From Aliiglaciecola sp041538045 (GTDB lineage: Bacteria; Pseudomonadota; Gammaproteobacteria; Enterobacterales; Alteromonadaceae): DNA of 64,000 nucleotides. Of the stretch, positions 45,844-55,539 are shown one piece after another (position 1 is the stretch's first letter; each line of letters begins with the position of its first letter). Location of the stretch: contig NZ_JBGOSE010000001.1 in NCBI RefSeq assembly GCF_041538045.1, positions 1-64,000 of the forward strand. Reading direction: 5' to 3'. The translations under genes and the position numbers were made by a program. Under the pieces are notes generated by a model, which did no database searches, had not been told where the DNA came from, and saw only the letters and a program-made list of their open reading frames with translations.

Positions 45844-46872
45844 ATGCATAGTGATTTTGACCACAACACTCAATACCGACGCAAGGTTTTGCAAGTATTG
45901 TTAATGATCACCTTTATAGGAGGTTTTGTTTTTGGTTTGATCAATAATTATCGAGGATTGTACCTTTTAGCCGGATTAGAGATGGGATACGGAATTTTTT
46001 CCTTTTTAGTGTGGCGGCGAATAATGAATACAACACGTTTTCAATTCTGGGTAATGGCCTACCTTTTACCCTTTTTCTCTATAATGATGTTCGCCTTGTC
46101 AGTGCCTAACTCTTCTCAGTCGATCTATGTTTGGATTTTGACTATTCCTGTGATTTCTTATCTATTAATGGGAAGAAAACCTGGATTTTATTTTTCCATT
46201 GTTTTTATGACTCTCGGAATTTGTATATTTCATTTAAAATTTCTAACGGACGATATTCCATTAAATGTTACTGTGTCTTTGAATGTAGTATTGAGCAGCG
46301 TGCTAATGATAGCCTTAGCCCATGTTTACGAGTGTAATCGTGAGACTAACGAAGAGCGATTAATGGAATTGGCCGGTACCGATAAATTGACTGGGCTAGC
46401 CAATAGAATGAGGCTTGTTGATTCGTTTGTTGCAACTAGTGAGTATGCTAAACGGCATAATCTTGATATGTCTGTCGTGCTTTTTGATTTGGACTTTTTT
46501 AAAAATATAAATGACTTGCACGGTCATCATGGTGGCGATGCTGCGCTGTGTTTTGTGGCTAATTTTCTGCAAAAGCATACCCGAAAAAGTGATCTACTCG
46601 CTCGCTTTGGAGGAGAAGAGTTCGCGTTAGTGATGCAAGGCTCTAAACCAAATGACAGTTTTCATCAAGTCGATTCTTTGCGTAAGAAACTATTAGAAAC
46701 TCCGTTTATATACAATAAACAAACTGTCAATATAACTTTCAGTGCTGGCATTTCCCATTACGGCGCTGATGGAATCAACCTAGACGATTTACTTGTCAAA
46801 GCTGATGAACGTTTATACCTTGCTAAAGAAAAAGGGCGCAACTGTGTTGTCGACCATAACTTGCAGGGGTAA
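45844..46872 (+). CDS. Membrane GGDEF domain protein (diguanylate cyclase)
   Basis: A 342-residue protein with five or six N-terminal hydrophobic segments (about residues 15-160) and a C-terminal GGDEF domain. The active site is the permitted variant RFGGEEFALV and the inhibitory RxxD is RKSD, five residues earlier, so an active, product-inhibited diguanylate cyclase is likely. The membrane part presumably senses an envelope signal; it matches no named sensor I recognise. It converges on the MBL-fold gene only 3 bases away. Confidence 0.9.
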   Translation: MHSDFDHNTQYRRKVLQVLLMITFIGGFVFGLINNYRGLYLLAGLEMGYGIFSFLVWRRIMNTTRFQFWVMAYLLPFFSIMMFALSVPNSSQSIYVWILTIPVISYLLMGRKPGFYFSIVFMTLGICIFHLKFLTDDIPLNVTVSLNVVLSSVLMIALAHVYECNRETNEERLMELAGTDKLTGLANRMRLVDSFVATSEYAKRHNLDMSVVLFDLDFFKNINDLHGHHGGDAALCFVANFLQKHTRKSDLLARFGGEEFALVMQGSKPNDSFHQVDSLRKKLLETPFIYNKQTVNITFSAGISHYGADGINLDDLLVKADERLYLAKEKGRNCVVDHNLQG

Positions 46873-46875
46873 TCG

Positions 46876-47715
46876 TTAAAACTTAATTGCCAGACCTTCT
46901 GCAGCGGCAAACACTTGAAGATCATCTTCTGCAATTGCAATGACTTCCTGACAATGGGATTCAATGGCGGCAATATCATCATCGGTTCTAATATGGTCAT
47001 GGCTGTAAAGAGCTAAACGTTTAGCTCTGCATCCTAAGGCCAACTTTACCGCTTCTTCTGCTACTGAATGTCCCCATCCTGATTTTCCTGGCATATCAGA
47101 CAACATATACTGAGCGTCATGGACAATAATATCCGCATTCATCGCGAATTCTACCCATTGTAAAAAGTCTGTTTCTTTGCGGTAGGGAGGATAAAGCTCA
47201 TTGTCGGTGATATAGGCAACTTTAGCGCCATCGGCTTCTATCACATAAGAGCTCCCGCTGCCGGGGTGATTCATTGGATGGCGATGAATTTTAGCACTGC
47301 CAATTTGCCAACTATTTACCCCCTCAGGAATCGGCTTGAGTTCGATATTGGATTGTAACGTATCGTGATGAACAGGAAAGTAACTACCGGACATCTGGTT
47401 TAAAATAGCGTTATTTTCTTCTAGTGTCGTCATACCAGGGGTAATGAATATGTTTCTGCCTGGCTGGTATATAGGTGCGAAGAACGGGAAACCTTGTATG
47501 TGATCCCAATGATTATGGGTAAGCAACAAATGTAAATCGTTTTGTTTGGAAATTAATTTCTGACCGAGGTTTTTAATTCCTGTACCTGCATCTAGAATAA
47601 TGTCTGTGCCATCATCTAATTCAATGTGCACACAGGCTGTATTACCACCATATTTTACATATTCCGGACCCGGTGCTGGTATTGAACCTCTTACACCGTA
47701 AAACGTTAATTGCAT
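46876..47715 (-). CDS. MBL fold metallo-hydrolase
   Basis: A 279-residue metallo-beta-lactamase-fold protein. The metal motif THNHWDHIQGFPFF (HxHxDH with Asn-His) is near residues 84-97, with later ligand His in HPMNHPGSG and an Asp in VAYITDNE. The start MQLTFYGVRGSIPAPGPE and the SHDHIRTDDDI segment match the cAMP phosphodiesterase-like/RNase Z-like branch. In other bacteria such proteins cleave cyclic nucleotides or phosphodiesters; the substrate here is unknown. It lies tail-to-tail with a cyclase-type gene, which may be coincidence. Confidence 0.82.
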   Translation of the reverse strand: MQLTFYGVRGSIPAPGPEYVKYGGNTACVHIELDDGTDIILDAGTGIKNLGQKLISKQNDLHLLLTHNHWDHIQGFPFFAPIYQPGRNIFITPGMTTLEENNAILNQMSGSYFPVHHDTLQSNIELKPIPEGVNSWQIGSAKIHRHPMNHPGSGSSYVIEADGAKVAYITDNELYPPYRKETDFLQWVEFAMNADIIVHDAQYMLSDMPGKSGWGHSVAEEAVKLALGCRAKRLALYSHDHIRTDDDIAAIESHCQEVIAIAEDDLQVFAAAEGLAIKF

Positions 47716-47895
47716 AATCCATCTCTTAGTTTCAGTTTGTCCGCACGAACCTGTTATTCGCAGATATTAGCATAGCGTATCACCGAGCAATTCAACAAAT
47801 AAGATGTAAAGTTATTCAAAGTTATTGAAAAGCATATGGATATAGGATGTAGGAGACACAATACCAACCAAAGAGTTGGCATTGTAACTTACAGA

Positions 47896-49611
47896 TTATT
47901 GATTTTGTATAAGGGATAAGACATCTTCGATGCTAACTGTCTGCTTTTCACCAGTCCGTCTATTTTTATATTCAACGTTGTTTTCATCTAGGTTGCGTTC
48001 ACCGATCACAATGGTGTGAGGAATACCAATTAATTCCATATCGTTGAACATGACACCAGGGCGCTCTTTACGATCATCAAACAACACATCTACTCCCGCT
48101 GCCACTAATTGTTCGTAAAGTGATTCTGCAACCTGTTGAATGCGGTGAGATTTGTGCATGTTCATTGGGATCAAAGCAACTTTGAAAGGAGCGATTGCTT
48201 CAGGCCAAATAATGCCGTACTTATCATGATTTTGTTCAATGGCAGCCGCCACAATTCGTGACACTCCAATTCCATAACAACCCATAGTTAGTACTTGATG
48301 CTTGCCTTGTTCATTAAGCACACCACAGCCCATGGCTTCGGAATATTTATCGCCTAACTGGAAGATGTGCCCAACTTCAATGCCTCGTTTAATTTCCAAT
48401 GAGCCTTGTCCATCAGGAGAAGGATCACCAGCTTCTACATTGCGTAAATCGGCAACTTGATAATCGACAATGTCTTTTTCCCAATTTGCACCTGTAAAAT
48501 GGAATCCAGTTTTATTCGCACCGCAAACAAAATCAGTTAAGTGAGCGGCACTTCGATCCACAACCACAGGAATAGATAGCTCCATTGGCCCGATTGAACC
48601 AATTTCACAATTTAGAGATTGGAAAATTTGTTGCTCACTTGCCATTGTTAGGGGGGCATATACTGAATCTAGCTTTTCGGCTTTGATATCATTTAGAGTG
48701 TGATCACCGCGCAATACAAGTGCTACTAATCCTGGTTGACCTTTATCATCTTGTTCACCTAATACGATAATCGTTTTGACAGTTTTGTCGGCACTGATAT
48801 TAAAATGCTCGCATACTTGTTCAATGGTTTTCACATTAGGTGTAGCGACTTCTGTTTTAACCGCCATGATAGGTGCTTTTTCGGTAACGGGTGAAATAGC
48901 TTCAGCCATTTCAATATTAGCCGCATAATCAGACCCATTGCTGAAGGCAATAGCATCTTCACCAGACTCTGCTAGAACATGGAATTCATGGGAAACTGCA
49001 CCACCAATTGAACCTGAATCTGCTATTACCGGTCGATATTCTAGTCCCAGTCGTTCAAAAATATTGCAGTAGGCCTGAAACATTCCGTCGTAAGTCTGTT
49101 GCAATGACTGTTCTGAGGTATGGAATGAGTAGGCATCTTTCATGGTAAATTCGCGACCGCGCATTATGCCAAAGCGAGGACGAACTTCATCACGAAATTT
49201 AGTTTGAATTTGATAAAGGTTTATGGGTAATTGTTTGTAACTGCTAATTTCATTTTTAACCAATGCAGTAACAACTTCTTCGTGAGTTGGACCTAAAACA
49301 AAATCGCGGTTATGTCGATCTTTAATGCGCAATAATTCCGGACCATACTCATCCCAACGCCCACTTTCTTGCCAAAGATCTGCAGGTTGCACTACAGGCA
49401 TTAACATTTCTATTGCCCCGGCTTTGTTCATTTCTTGACGAACAATATCAGCCACTTTATTCAGCACGCGCAAACCACTGGGCAGCCAAGTATACAAACC
49501 AGAAGCAAGTTTACGAACCATACCTGCCCGTAACATTAATTTGTGACTAATTACTTCCGCATCAGCAGGAGTTTCTTTTTGGGTAGATAATAGATATTGG
49601 CTGGTACGCAT
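47896..49611 (-). CDS. proS: Prolyl-tRNA synthetase
   Basis: Class II synthetase charging tRNA-Pro, 571 residues. The N-terminus MRTSQYLLSTQKETPADAEV and class II motifs (FRDEVRPRFGIMRGREFTMKDAYSFH; GCYGIGVSRIVAAAIEQ) are clear. About 180 residues between motifs 2 and 3 form the YbaK-like editing domain that removes Ala from mischarged tRNA, as in bacterial-type ProRS. A weak hairpin with a wobble pair lies 15-45 bases past the stop. Confidence 0.97.
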   Translation of the reverse strand: MRTSQYLLSTQKETPADAEVISHKLMLRAGMVRKLASGLYTWLPSGLRVLNKVADIVRQEMNKAGAIEMLMPVVQPADLWQESGRWDEYGPELLRIKDRHNRDFVLGPTHEEVVTALVKNEISSYKQLPINLYQIQTKFRDEVRPRFGIMRGREFTMKDAYSFHTSEQSLQQTYDGMFQAYCNIFERLGLEYRPVIADSGSIGGAVSHEFHVLAESGEDAIAFSNGSDYAANIEMAEAISPVTEKAPIMAVKTEVATPNVKTIEQVCEHFNISADKTVKTIIVLGEQDDKGQPGLVALVLRGDHTLNDIKAEKLDSVYAPLTMASEQQIFQSLNCEIGSIGPMELSIPVVVDRSAAHLTDFVCGANKTGFHFTGANWEKDIVDYQVADLRNVEAGDPSPDGQGSLEIKRGIEVGHIFQLGDKYSEAMGCGVLNEQGKHQVLTMGCYGIGVSRIVAAAIEQNHDKYGIIWPEAIAPFKVALIPMNMHKSHRIQQVAESLYEQLVAAGVDVLFDDRKERPGVMFNDMELIGIPHTIVIGERNLDENNVEYKNRRTGEKQTVSIEDVLSLIQNQ

Positions 49612-49782
49612 CAGCTTAGTAGGTCCTTATTTTGCTCTTAAATCGTAAACGGACGACATTCTACCAGCACCCTTTAAAAGGCAAAAGAGATATTCTTCTA
49701 GTTGCCGAAAAAGGTTTAGTTGAGCGACAAAAGGCTAGCTAACCCGAGGGATGAATAGCAGATTCAACAGAAATGACAGGTT

Positions 49783-50493
49783 CTAGTCTTGTAACCGACT
49801 TATTTGCTCTACAACACAGGTATTTTGTAGCACTCGCCATTGAATATTCAGATCATATAAGGCGACCCCATATAGGCGATCAGTGGTTTTGGTTTTGTGG
49901 TACGCCGGACGGGGATCTTGACTTAATATTTGCTCAATCAAAGTGTCTAAACGTGGGTGCTGTTGTTGGTAAATAGCCAATTGCTCACGTGCATTTTGGG
50001 AGAATATTACCGCGAGCGTCTCTTGTGGCTTAGTTTGTCCATATCCCGCTTCTGCATGGGGAATACTGTCTGAATAGGGAATATAAGGTTTAATATCGAT
50101 AATCGGCGTGTTGTCGAGTAAATCCATTCCCGAAACCACAATACGGGTTTGAGAATTGACTAATATAACCTCTTCAAACTTAACTGCACTGATACCTATG
50201 TTATTAGGGCGATGTGTGCTGCGTGATGCAAACACACCTACTTTTTCATTGCCGCCTAGACGAGGTGGACGCACCAATGGCGAAGTGGATTTATTGGCAG
50301 TTTGATGAAATTGAAAAACCAACCATAAATGACTGAATTGTTCGATACCTCGAATAAAATCTGCAGAATTAAATCCTTGGGCAAAGATTATCTGACCCAT
50401 AGCAGCTGTTACTAAACCTGGCTGCCTAGGAATGGCAAATTTCTCTTTGTATGGGGTGTTGATATGCCCGATGGGGCTTATTTCAATGGGCAT
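49783..50493 (-). CDS. trmO: tRNA (N6-threonylcarbamoyladenosine(37)-N6)-methyltransferase TrmO
   Basis: SAM-dependent enzyme of the TsaA/VirR beta-barrel fold that methylates t6A37 in tRNA-Thr. The 236-residue protein shows PIGHINTPYKEKFAIPRQPG at the start and RPPRLGGNEKVGVFASRSTH with RPNNIG, the defining motifs, then GMDLLDNTPIIDIKPYIPY. The C-terminal part (RPAYHKTKTTDRLYGVALYDLNI) fits the TrmO C-domain. It lies upstream of proS on the same strand with 171 bases between. Confidence 0.92.
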   Translation of the reverse strand: MPIEISPIGHINTPYKEKFAIPRQPGLVTAAMGQIIFAQGFNSADFIRGIEQFSHLWLVFQFHQTANKSTSPLVRPPRLGGNEKVGVFASRSTHRPNNIGISAVKFEEVILVNSQTRIVVSGMDLLDNTPIIDIKPYIPYSDSIPHAEAGYGQTKPQETLAVIFSQNAREQLAIYQQQHPRLDTLIEQILSQDPRPAYHKTKTTDRLYGVALYDLNIQWRVLQNTCVVEQISRLQD

Positions 50494-50878
50494 GTAGGCC
50501 TTTGTAAAATTTATGTTTTATTTTAATTTATGATTGAGAATGAGAAGACACATTTTGCTACACAATGACATTAAATTGAAACCTTTATATAAAAGCTTAT
50601 CTGTTACAATTTCATTGTTCACTTCCCGAACCAACCTTAGGCTTAAACTTGGAACAAATTAACATTTTACCGAGTTTAGGTCTCTTTTTTTGATACTCTA
50701 AAAGATATTGGCATCAGGTCGCATTTTTAATACACTTTTTGCATTAAAAGTGCGACATTCTGACGTCTTACTAAAAATAAAAATTTTCTTAATTGTTCGC
50801 GTAAATTCTTGATTTCTTTTTTCTGAGTACCATATTCACTATGAATTTGGACAACTCACTGATCATAATGGGAATAAC
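50494..50878. other. Divergent intergenic region upstream of the Gld-like operon
   Basis: 385 AT-rich bases between trmO and the ABC transporter genes, with no ORF of note. Its main feature is a large imperfect inverted repeat at 50718-50756. A weak promoter candidate follows it: TTGATT and TATTCA about 18 bases apart near 50812-50841. Operon start signals are otherwise not certain. Confidence 0.5.
50718..50756. repeat. 14-bp inverted repeat upstream of the Gld-like operon
   Basis: GTCGCATTTTTAAT at 50718-50731 and ATTAAAAGTGCGAC at 50743-50756 are inverse complements with one mismatch around an 11-base loop. It could be an operator or a stem in the trmO upstream or operon leader RNA; no T tract suits a terminator. 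Confidence 0.7.
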
Positions 50879-51802
50879 ATGATCTATGTAAAAAATTTGA
50901 CGAAGATTTTTGGCGATTTTGTCGCCGTTAATCATCTTAGCTTCGATATCCAACCTGGTGATGTTGTTGGCTTCCTAGGGCCAAATGGTGCGGGTAAGTC
51001 TACAACTATGAAAATGCTCACAGGTTTTATTACACCGGATGATGGTGAAATATTAATAGATGACTTATCAATTTACGAAGACGCGAAAAAAATAAAGCAA
51101 AAAATAGGTTACTTGCCTGAAGGGGCGCCCGCATATGGCGATATGACACCCTTGCAGTTTTTGAATTTTATTGCTGCGATTCGAGGCTTAAAAGGAGACT
51201 TAAAACGGCAACGAATTAGTCATGTGATTAATAAGATTGATTTACAATCGGTGTTAGATAAACCCATTGATAATTTATCTAAGGGATTTAAACGTCGCGT
51301 CGGATTAGCCCAAGCACTATTGCATGATCCACAGATATTGATTTTAGATGAACCCACAGACGGACTTGACCCAAATCAGAAACATCAGGTTCGCGAACTC
51401 ATTCAAAATCTAGCGAAAGACAAAATCGTGATTATTTCTACCCATATTCTCGAAGAGGTTTCGGCGCTGTGTAACCGGGTGATGATTATCGCTACGGGCC
51501 AGATGAAATTTAATGGCACACCCCAAGAACTCATCCAGAAATCCAAATACCATAATGCCATTACGCTGCATTTGAGCTATCCATCCGATACCTCTGGTTT
51601 TTTAGATGTGCCAGGGATAGTTGATATTCTGCCGGATCACGCCACAGGTAAAGTGACCTTGTTAACAGAACCAGGCAGTGATGTATTGCATGACGTAAAC
51701 CAACATATTCATGAACGTCGGCTACCCGTAGATACTTTGTATGTTGAGCGGGGCCGCCTTGACCAAGTGTTTAGAGAACTGACACAGGGAGCGAAGCAAT
51801 AA
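50879..51802 (+). CDS. ABC transporter ATP-binding protein (GldA-like)
   Basis: Nucleotide-binding subunit of 307 residues. Walker A GPNGAGKST (about residues 36-44), the signature region NLSKGFKRRVGLAQALLHD and Walker B QILILDEPTDGLDP are intact. The C-terminal about 80 residues are the extension common in ABC-2 exporters. It heads a four-gene operon with a permease (1-base overlap), a GldG-like protein and a DUF4340 protein. This organisation matches GldA-GldFG of gliding Bacteroidetes and homologous sets found in non-gliding proteobacteria; substrate unknown. Confidence 0.88.
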   Translation: MIYVKNLTKIFGDFVAVNHLSFDIQPGDVVGFLGPNGAGKSTTMKMLTGFITPDDGEILIDDLSIYEDAKKIKQKIGYLPEGAPAYGDMTPLQFLNFIAAIRGLKGDLKRQRISHVINKIDLQSVLDKPIDNLSKGFKRRVGLAQALLHDPQILILDEPTDGLDPNQKHQVRELIQNLAKDKIVIISTHILEEVSALCNRVMIIATGQMKFNGTPQELIQKSKYHNAITLHLSYPSDTSGFLDVPGIVDILPDHATGKVTLLTEPGSDVLHDVNQHIHERRLPVDTLYVERGRLDQVFRELTQGAKQ

Positions 51803-52536
51803 TGGGGATGATTTCGACACTATTTAAACGTGAAATAGCGAGCTTTTTTGCTACTCCAGTCGCGTACGTTTTTATTACTATATTTTTGATTCTATCTGCA
51901 GTTTTTGCATTTTTTATTGGTAATTTGTACGAGCGTGAGCAAGCAGACTTGTTACCCTTTTTCAATTTCCACCCTTGGTTATATTTATTTTTAGTGCCAG
52001 CAATCGCTATGCGTACTTGGTCTGAAGAGCGTAAAAGCGGAAGTATCGAGCTATTGATGACCTTACCAATTAGTAGCTTGCAGGCGGTTATTGCCAAATT
52101 TCTAGCGTCTTGGGCGGTGCTTGGCTTATCACTCTTGTTAACCTTCCCATTGTGGCTAACCATCAATTACTTAGGTGAACCTGATAATGGTGTTGTGGTT
52201 GCGGCTTATTTAGGAAGTTGGTTAATGGCCGGAGCATTTTTAGCAATTGGAATGTGTATGTCAGCGATGACTAAAAATCAGGTGGTGGCCTTTATTCTAG
52301 CGGTGGTTGTGTGCTTTTTGTTTGTGGTCAGTGGTAGCAATATTGTATTGGATGCATTTAAAAATTGGGCTCCATCAATGTTAATTGATACGGTGGCTTC
52401 ATTCAGCTTTTTAACTCACTATGAGTCACTTGCCAAAGGTGTTATTGCCCTCAATGACGTGGGCTACTTCTGCATTTCAATTGTAATTTGGTTGTACGCC
52501 AGTTTATTGATTATTGAACGTAAAAAGGCGGATTAA
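51802..52536 (+). CDS. ABC transporter permease (GldF-like)
   Basis: A 244-residue ABC-2-type permease with six hydrophobic segments. It begins with TLFKREIASFFATPVAYVF, followed by an RTWSEERKSGSIELLMTLPIS amphipathic coupling segment typical of GldF/NosY-type permeases. Its ATG shares one base with the stop of the ATPase gene (TAATG), so the two are coupled and should assemble as a 2:2 exporter core. Confidence 0.88.
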   Translation: MGMISTLFKREIASFFATPVAYVFITIFLILSAVFAFFIGNLYEREQADLLPFFNFHPWLYLFLVPAIAMRTWSEERKSGSIELLMTLPISSLQAVIAKFLASWAVLGLSLLLTFPLWLTINYLGEPDNGVVVAAYLGSWLMAGAFLAIGMCMSAMTKNQVVAFILAVVVCFLFVVSGSNIVLDAFKNWAPSMLIDTVASFSFLTHYESLAKGVIALNDVGYFCISIVIWLYASLLIIERKKAD

Positions 52537-52540
52537 TAAG

Positions 52541-54406
52541 ATGAGTAAATTTTCCACCTCTATCATTTTAATTTTATTAGCGGTTTTATTTTTTGCTTTA
52601 ACGGTGCTGAACAATCAGTTGTTGAGTCCACTTCGTCTCGATTTAACCCAAAACCAAGTTTATTCTCTATCGGATGGCAGTAAGGAAATTGTCTCTAATA
52701 TTGATGAACCCATTAATTTATATTTCTTTTTTTCGGATAAGTCATCTAAAAGCATGACTTCACTGCGCAATTATGCCACTCGTGTAGAAACCATGTTCCG
52801 TGAATACGCTAAAGCAGCTGATGGTAAAATTAATTTGCATGTTGTTGATCCGGAGCCGTTTTCAGAAGCTGAAGACCAAGCAAACGAGTTTGGACTTACC
52901 GCTGCAACGCTCGGTAATATGGGAGACGCCATATATTTGGGGTTAGCCGCGACTAACGCTTTGGATGACCAAGAAATCATTGGTTTCTTTGACCCTCAAA
53001 AAGAAAAGTTTCTTGAATATGAAATCAGTAAATTAATCCACAAACTATCACAACCTGAATCGGTCAAAATAACCTTGGTAACTGACTTGCCTCTAGCAGG
53101 TGGACAAAATCCAATGACAGGTCAATTTGACCCAGCTTGGACGTTTTACACTCAGTTACAACAACTGTATGAAGTGGAGCAGGTTTCAAATAGTGCTGAA
53201 ACTATACCGGACAATACAGATGTGCTGATGTTAATCCATCCTCAATCGTTAAATGAAAAGCTGTTATACGCAGTAGATCAATACGTTATGCAAGGTGGAA
53301 AGTTGATTGTGTTTGTGGACCCAAAAAATGAATCCGATCCAATGGCAATGATGGCCGGTATGGCTGCTTCGGGTGACAATAATTCTAACCTAACTCCTTT
53401 ATTCGATGCCTGGGGATTGCAGTTTGATGATAGTCAGGTATTGCTTGATGCTGAGCTTGGCTTAGACATACGCACTGCTGATGGTGGTGTGGCTAGACAC
53501 TTTGGTTTTGTCGGGATTCAGTCTCAACAGCTCGACCGTGACGACGTTACCACTGCCAATTTAGAGATTATTAATGGTGCTTCGTTTGGGGCCTTTAGTA
53601 AGTCTAATAGCAGCAACTTACAATGGACTCCGTTGATGCGATCTTCGGCTAACTCGGGATTTATGGACGTGTTCACTTACTCCTCTTTACAAGATCCCAA
53701 TGCGCTGGCTCGGGAATTCACAAACCAAAATCGGCAACATGTACTGGCCGCTAGATTACAAGGGAGGGCTTCTTCAGCTTATAAACAAGCCCCAGATGAT
53801 AGCGTAGTTGAAAGTGCTCATATGTCCTCCACTGATCAATTAAACGTTATTGTGGTGGGTGATACAGATCTGTTGGCTAACCGATTTTGGGTGCAGCAGG
53901 CGAATTTCTTTGGTGATACTGTTTACACTCCTTTTGCCAATAATGGCGATTTTGTTACCAATGCGGTAGAGAATTTAAGCGGTAGTGATGCGCTGATTAG
54001 TATTCGTAGTCGCGGTACATTCGCGCGTCCATTTAATACCGTAGATGCATTAAAAGTTGAAGCAGAGCGCAAGTTTCGTGAGCAAGAACAGCTTTTACAG
54101 CAGCAATTAGATGAAACAGAACAGCAACTTGCGCAATTGCAAAACCAGCAAGTGGAAGGCGCTGGCTTAGTTATGACGCCGGAACAGCAGCAAGCATTAG
54201 ATGAGTTTGTTGAAAAGCGCACAGAAATTCGCAAAGCCTTGCGTGAAGTAAGGCATCAATTGGATAAGGATATTGAAGAACTGGGAAATTGGTTGAAGTT
54301 TATTAATATTGCCATCGCCCCTATCGTATTAATGCTTGTTCTGATGCTACTTGCAAGACTATTGAGAACACGCTCTAAAGGTGATGAGGGGCTACCCTAT
54401 GAATAA
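52541..54406 (+). CDS. GldG family protein
   Basis: A 621-residue membrane protein with one N-terminal helix, a large periplasmic part and one C-terminal helix (about 590-610). The periplasmic part starts DLTQNQVYSLSDGSKEIVSNI, the mark of the GldG/auxiliary ABC family. A coiled coil rich in Gln and Glu (about residues 510-595) precedes the last helix. I take ATG 52541; an in-frame extension to 52514 overlaps the permease. It likely forms the extracytoplasmic partner of the exporter. Confidence 0.85.
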   Translation: MSKFSTSIILILLAVLFFALTVLNNQLLSPLRLDLTQNQVYSLSDGSKEIVSNIDEPINLYFFFSDKSSKSMTSLRNYATRVETMFREYAKAADGKINLHVVDPEPFSEAEDQANEFGLTAATLGNMGDAIYLGLAATNALDDQEIIGFFDPQKEKFLEYEISKLIHKLSQPESVKITLVTDLPLAGGQNPMTGQFDPAWTFYTQLQQLYEVEQVSNSAETIPDNTDVLMLIHPQSLNEKLLYAVDQYVMQGGKLIVFVDPKNESDPMAMMAGMAASGDNNSNLTPLFDAWGLQFDDSQVLLDAELGLDIRTADGGVARHFGFVGIQSQQLDRDDVTTANLEIINGASFGAFSKSNSSNLQWTPLMRSSANSGFMDVFTYSSLQDPNALAREFTNQNRQHVLAARLQGRASSAYKQAPDDSVVESAHMSSTDQLNVIVVGDTDLLANRFWVQQANFFGDTVYTPFANNGDFVTNAVENLSGSDALISIRSRGTFARPFNTVDALKVEAERKFREQEQLLQQQLDETEQQLAQLQNQQVEGAGLVMTPEQQQALDEFVEKRTEIRKALREVRHQLDKDIEELGNWLKFINIAIAPIVLMLVLMLLARLLRTRSKGDEGLPYE

Positions 54407-55421
54407 ACAATTGGTTTCGTTAGTCGTTATCATAGCGGCGTTAGCGGCAGCTATTTACTTTCTAACTATAGGCGCTAATCAGGCGTCTGCTGAAAAACTG
54501 AAATTATTTCCTGAACTTGCTGAACAAGCTCAAAAGATTCAACAAATACAGGTTTCCAATGCAAATGGAAGCTTAATTGATGCTCGTCAATCGCAAGGTC
54601 AATGGATAACTGTATTACCCGTGAGTGAGCGTGAGTATCCGCTGCAGCAAAAAGCATTGTCGGAGCTGGTGGATGGTTTATCAAAAGCGGTCTTATTCGA
54701 AGCTAAAACGGCCAAAAGCGAAAACTTTGGGCGTTTAGGTTTGCAGGATATTGACCAGGTAGACAGTCAAGGCACACTCATAAAAATACGCATTGGCACT
54801 AAAGATTATCAGGTGTTAGTTGGGGCGCGTGCGAGCCTAGGCCAAGGATCATTTGCACGCTTAATTGGCGAGAAACAAACCTGGCTGTTGGACCGCATCA
54901 TTAACTTACCAACGGATCAATACGCGTGGTTAAAACAACCTATTTTGGATGTCTTAAAAGAGCAAGTGAGTTACCTGCGCCGTGAAGGCAATGCAGGTTT
55001 TGAAATTCAAAAGGATTTTGAACAAGAAGATGGATTTACGTTAAAAGGCTTAGGCGAAAGTGAAGAGCTCAAATACCAAAGTATTTTAAGTGCTTTTGTC
55101 GATAATCTAGTTAATCTGAAATTTGAGAAAATTGTAGATGCTGGAGAATCCGGATTTGATCCGCAATCAGTGACGGCCACTTTTGAAGTGGGTCTAGAAG
55201 ATGGCCGTATTCTAAATATGTGGCTGTGGGAACACGCAGATGCTGCGTATGTTCGCTTTGGAGGTGATTTCGGTAAGTATTGGTATGATGTTAATTATCA
55301 GTTATCTAGCTTTTCTGCAGGGCAAATAGATAAAACTTACTCTGATTTTATTCAAGATAAGAGGTCGCAAACTCAGCTACCGCAAGAATATCCAATTGAT
55401 GAAGGTGAATCACCACAATAA
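54399..55421 (+). CDS. DUF4340 domain-containing protein
   Basis: A 340-residue protein with an N-terminal hydrophobic signal-anchor (SLVVIIAALAAAIYFLTIGAN) and a periplasmic region of repeated DUF4340-type modules (VSNANGSLIDARQSQGQWI; KIRIGTKDYQVLVG; RLIGEKQTWLLDR). It starts at ATG 54399 inside the end of the GldG gene (8-base overlap) with AGGGG upstream. DUF4340 genes commonly close Gld-like operons; the function is not known. Confidence 0.85.
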   Translation: MNKQLVSLVVIIAALAAAIYFLTIGANQASAEKLKLFPELAEQAQKIQQIQVSNANGSLIDARQSQGQWITVLPVSEREYPLQQKALSELVDGLSKAVLFEAKTAKSENFGRLGLQDIDQVDSQGTLIKIRIGTKDYQVLVGARASLGQGSFARLIGEKQTWLLDRIINLPTDQYAWLKQPILDVLKEQVSYLRREGNAGFEIQKDFEQEDGFTLKGLGESEELKYQSILSAFVDNLVNLKFEKIVDAGESGFDPQSVTATFEVGLEDGRILNMWLWEHADAAYVRFGGDFGKYWYDVNYQLSSFSAGQIDKTYSDFIQDKRSQTQLPQEYPIDEGESPQ

Positions 55422-55539
55422 GGAATTTACGTTGCACTTCAATTTAGATGTTAGGTGAGTGAACACACCACCTAACATGTCTTAAAGTTCTTTTTCGGAG
55501 CTCCACCACTTTCGTTACTTTACTTGGGTTTTCACACCT

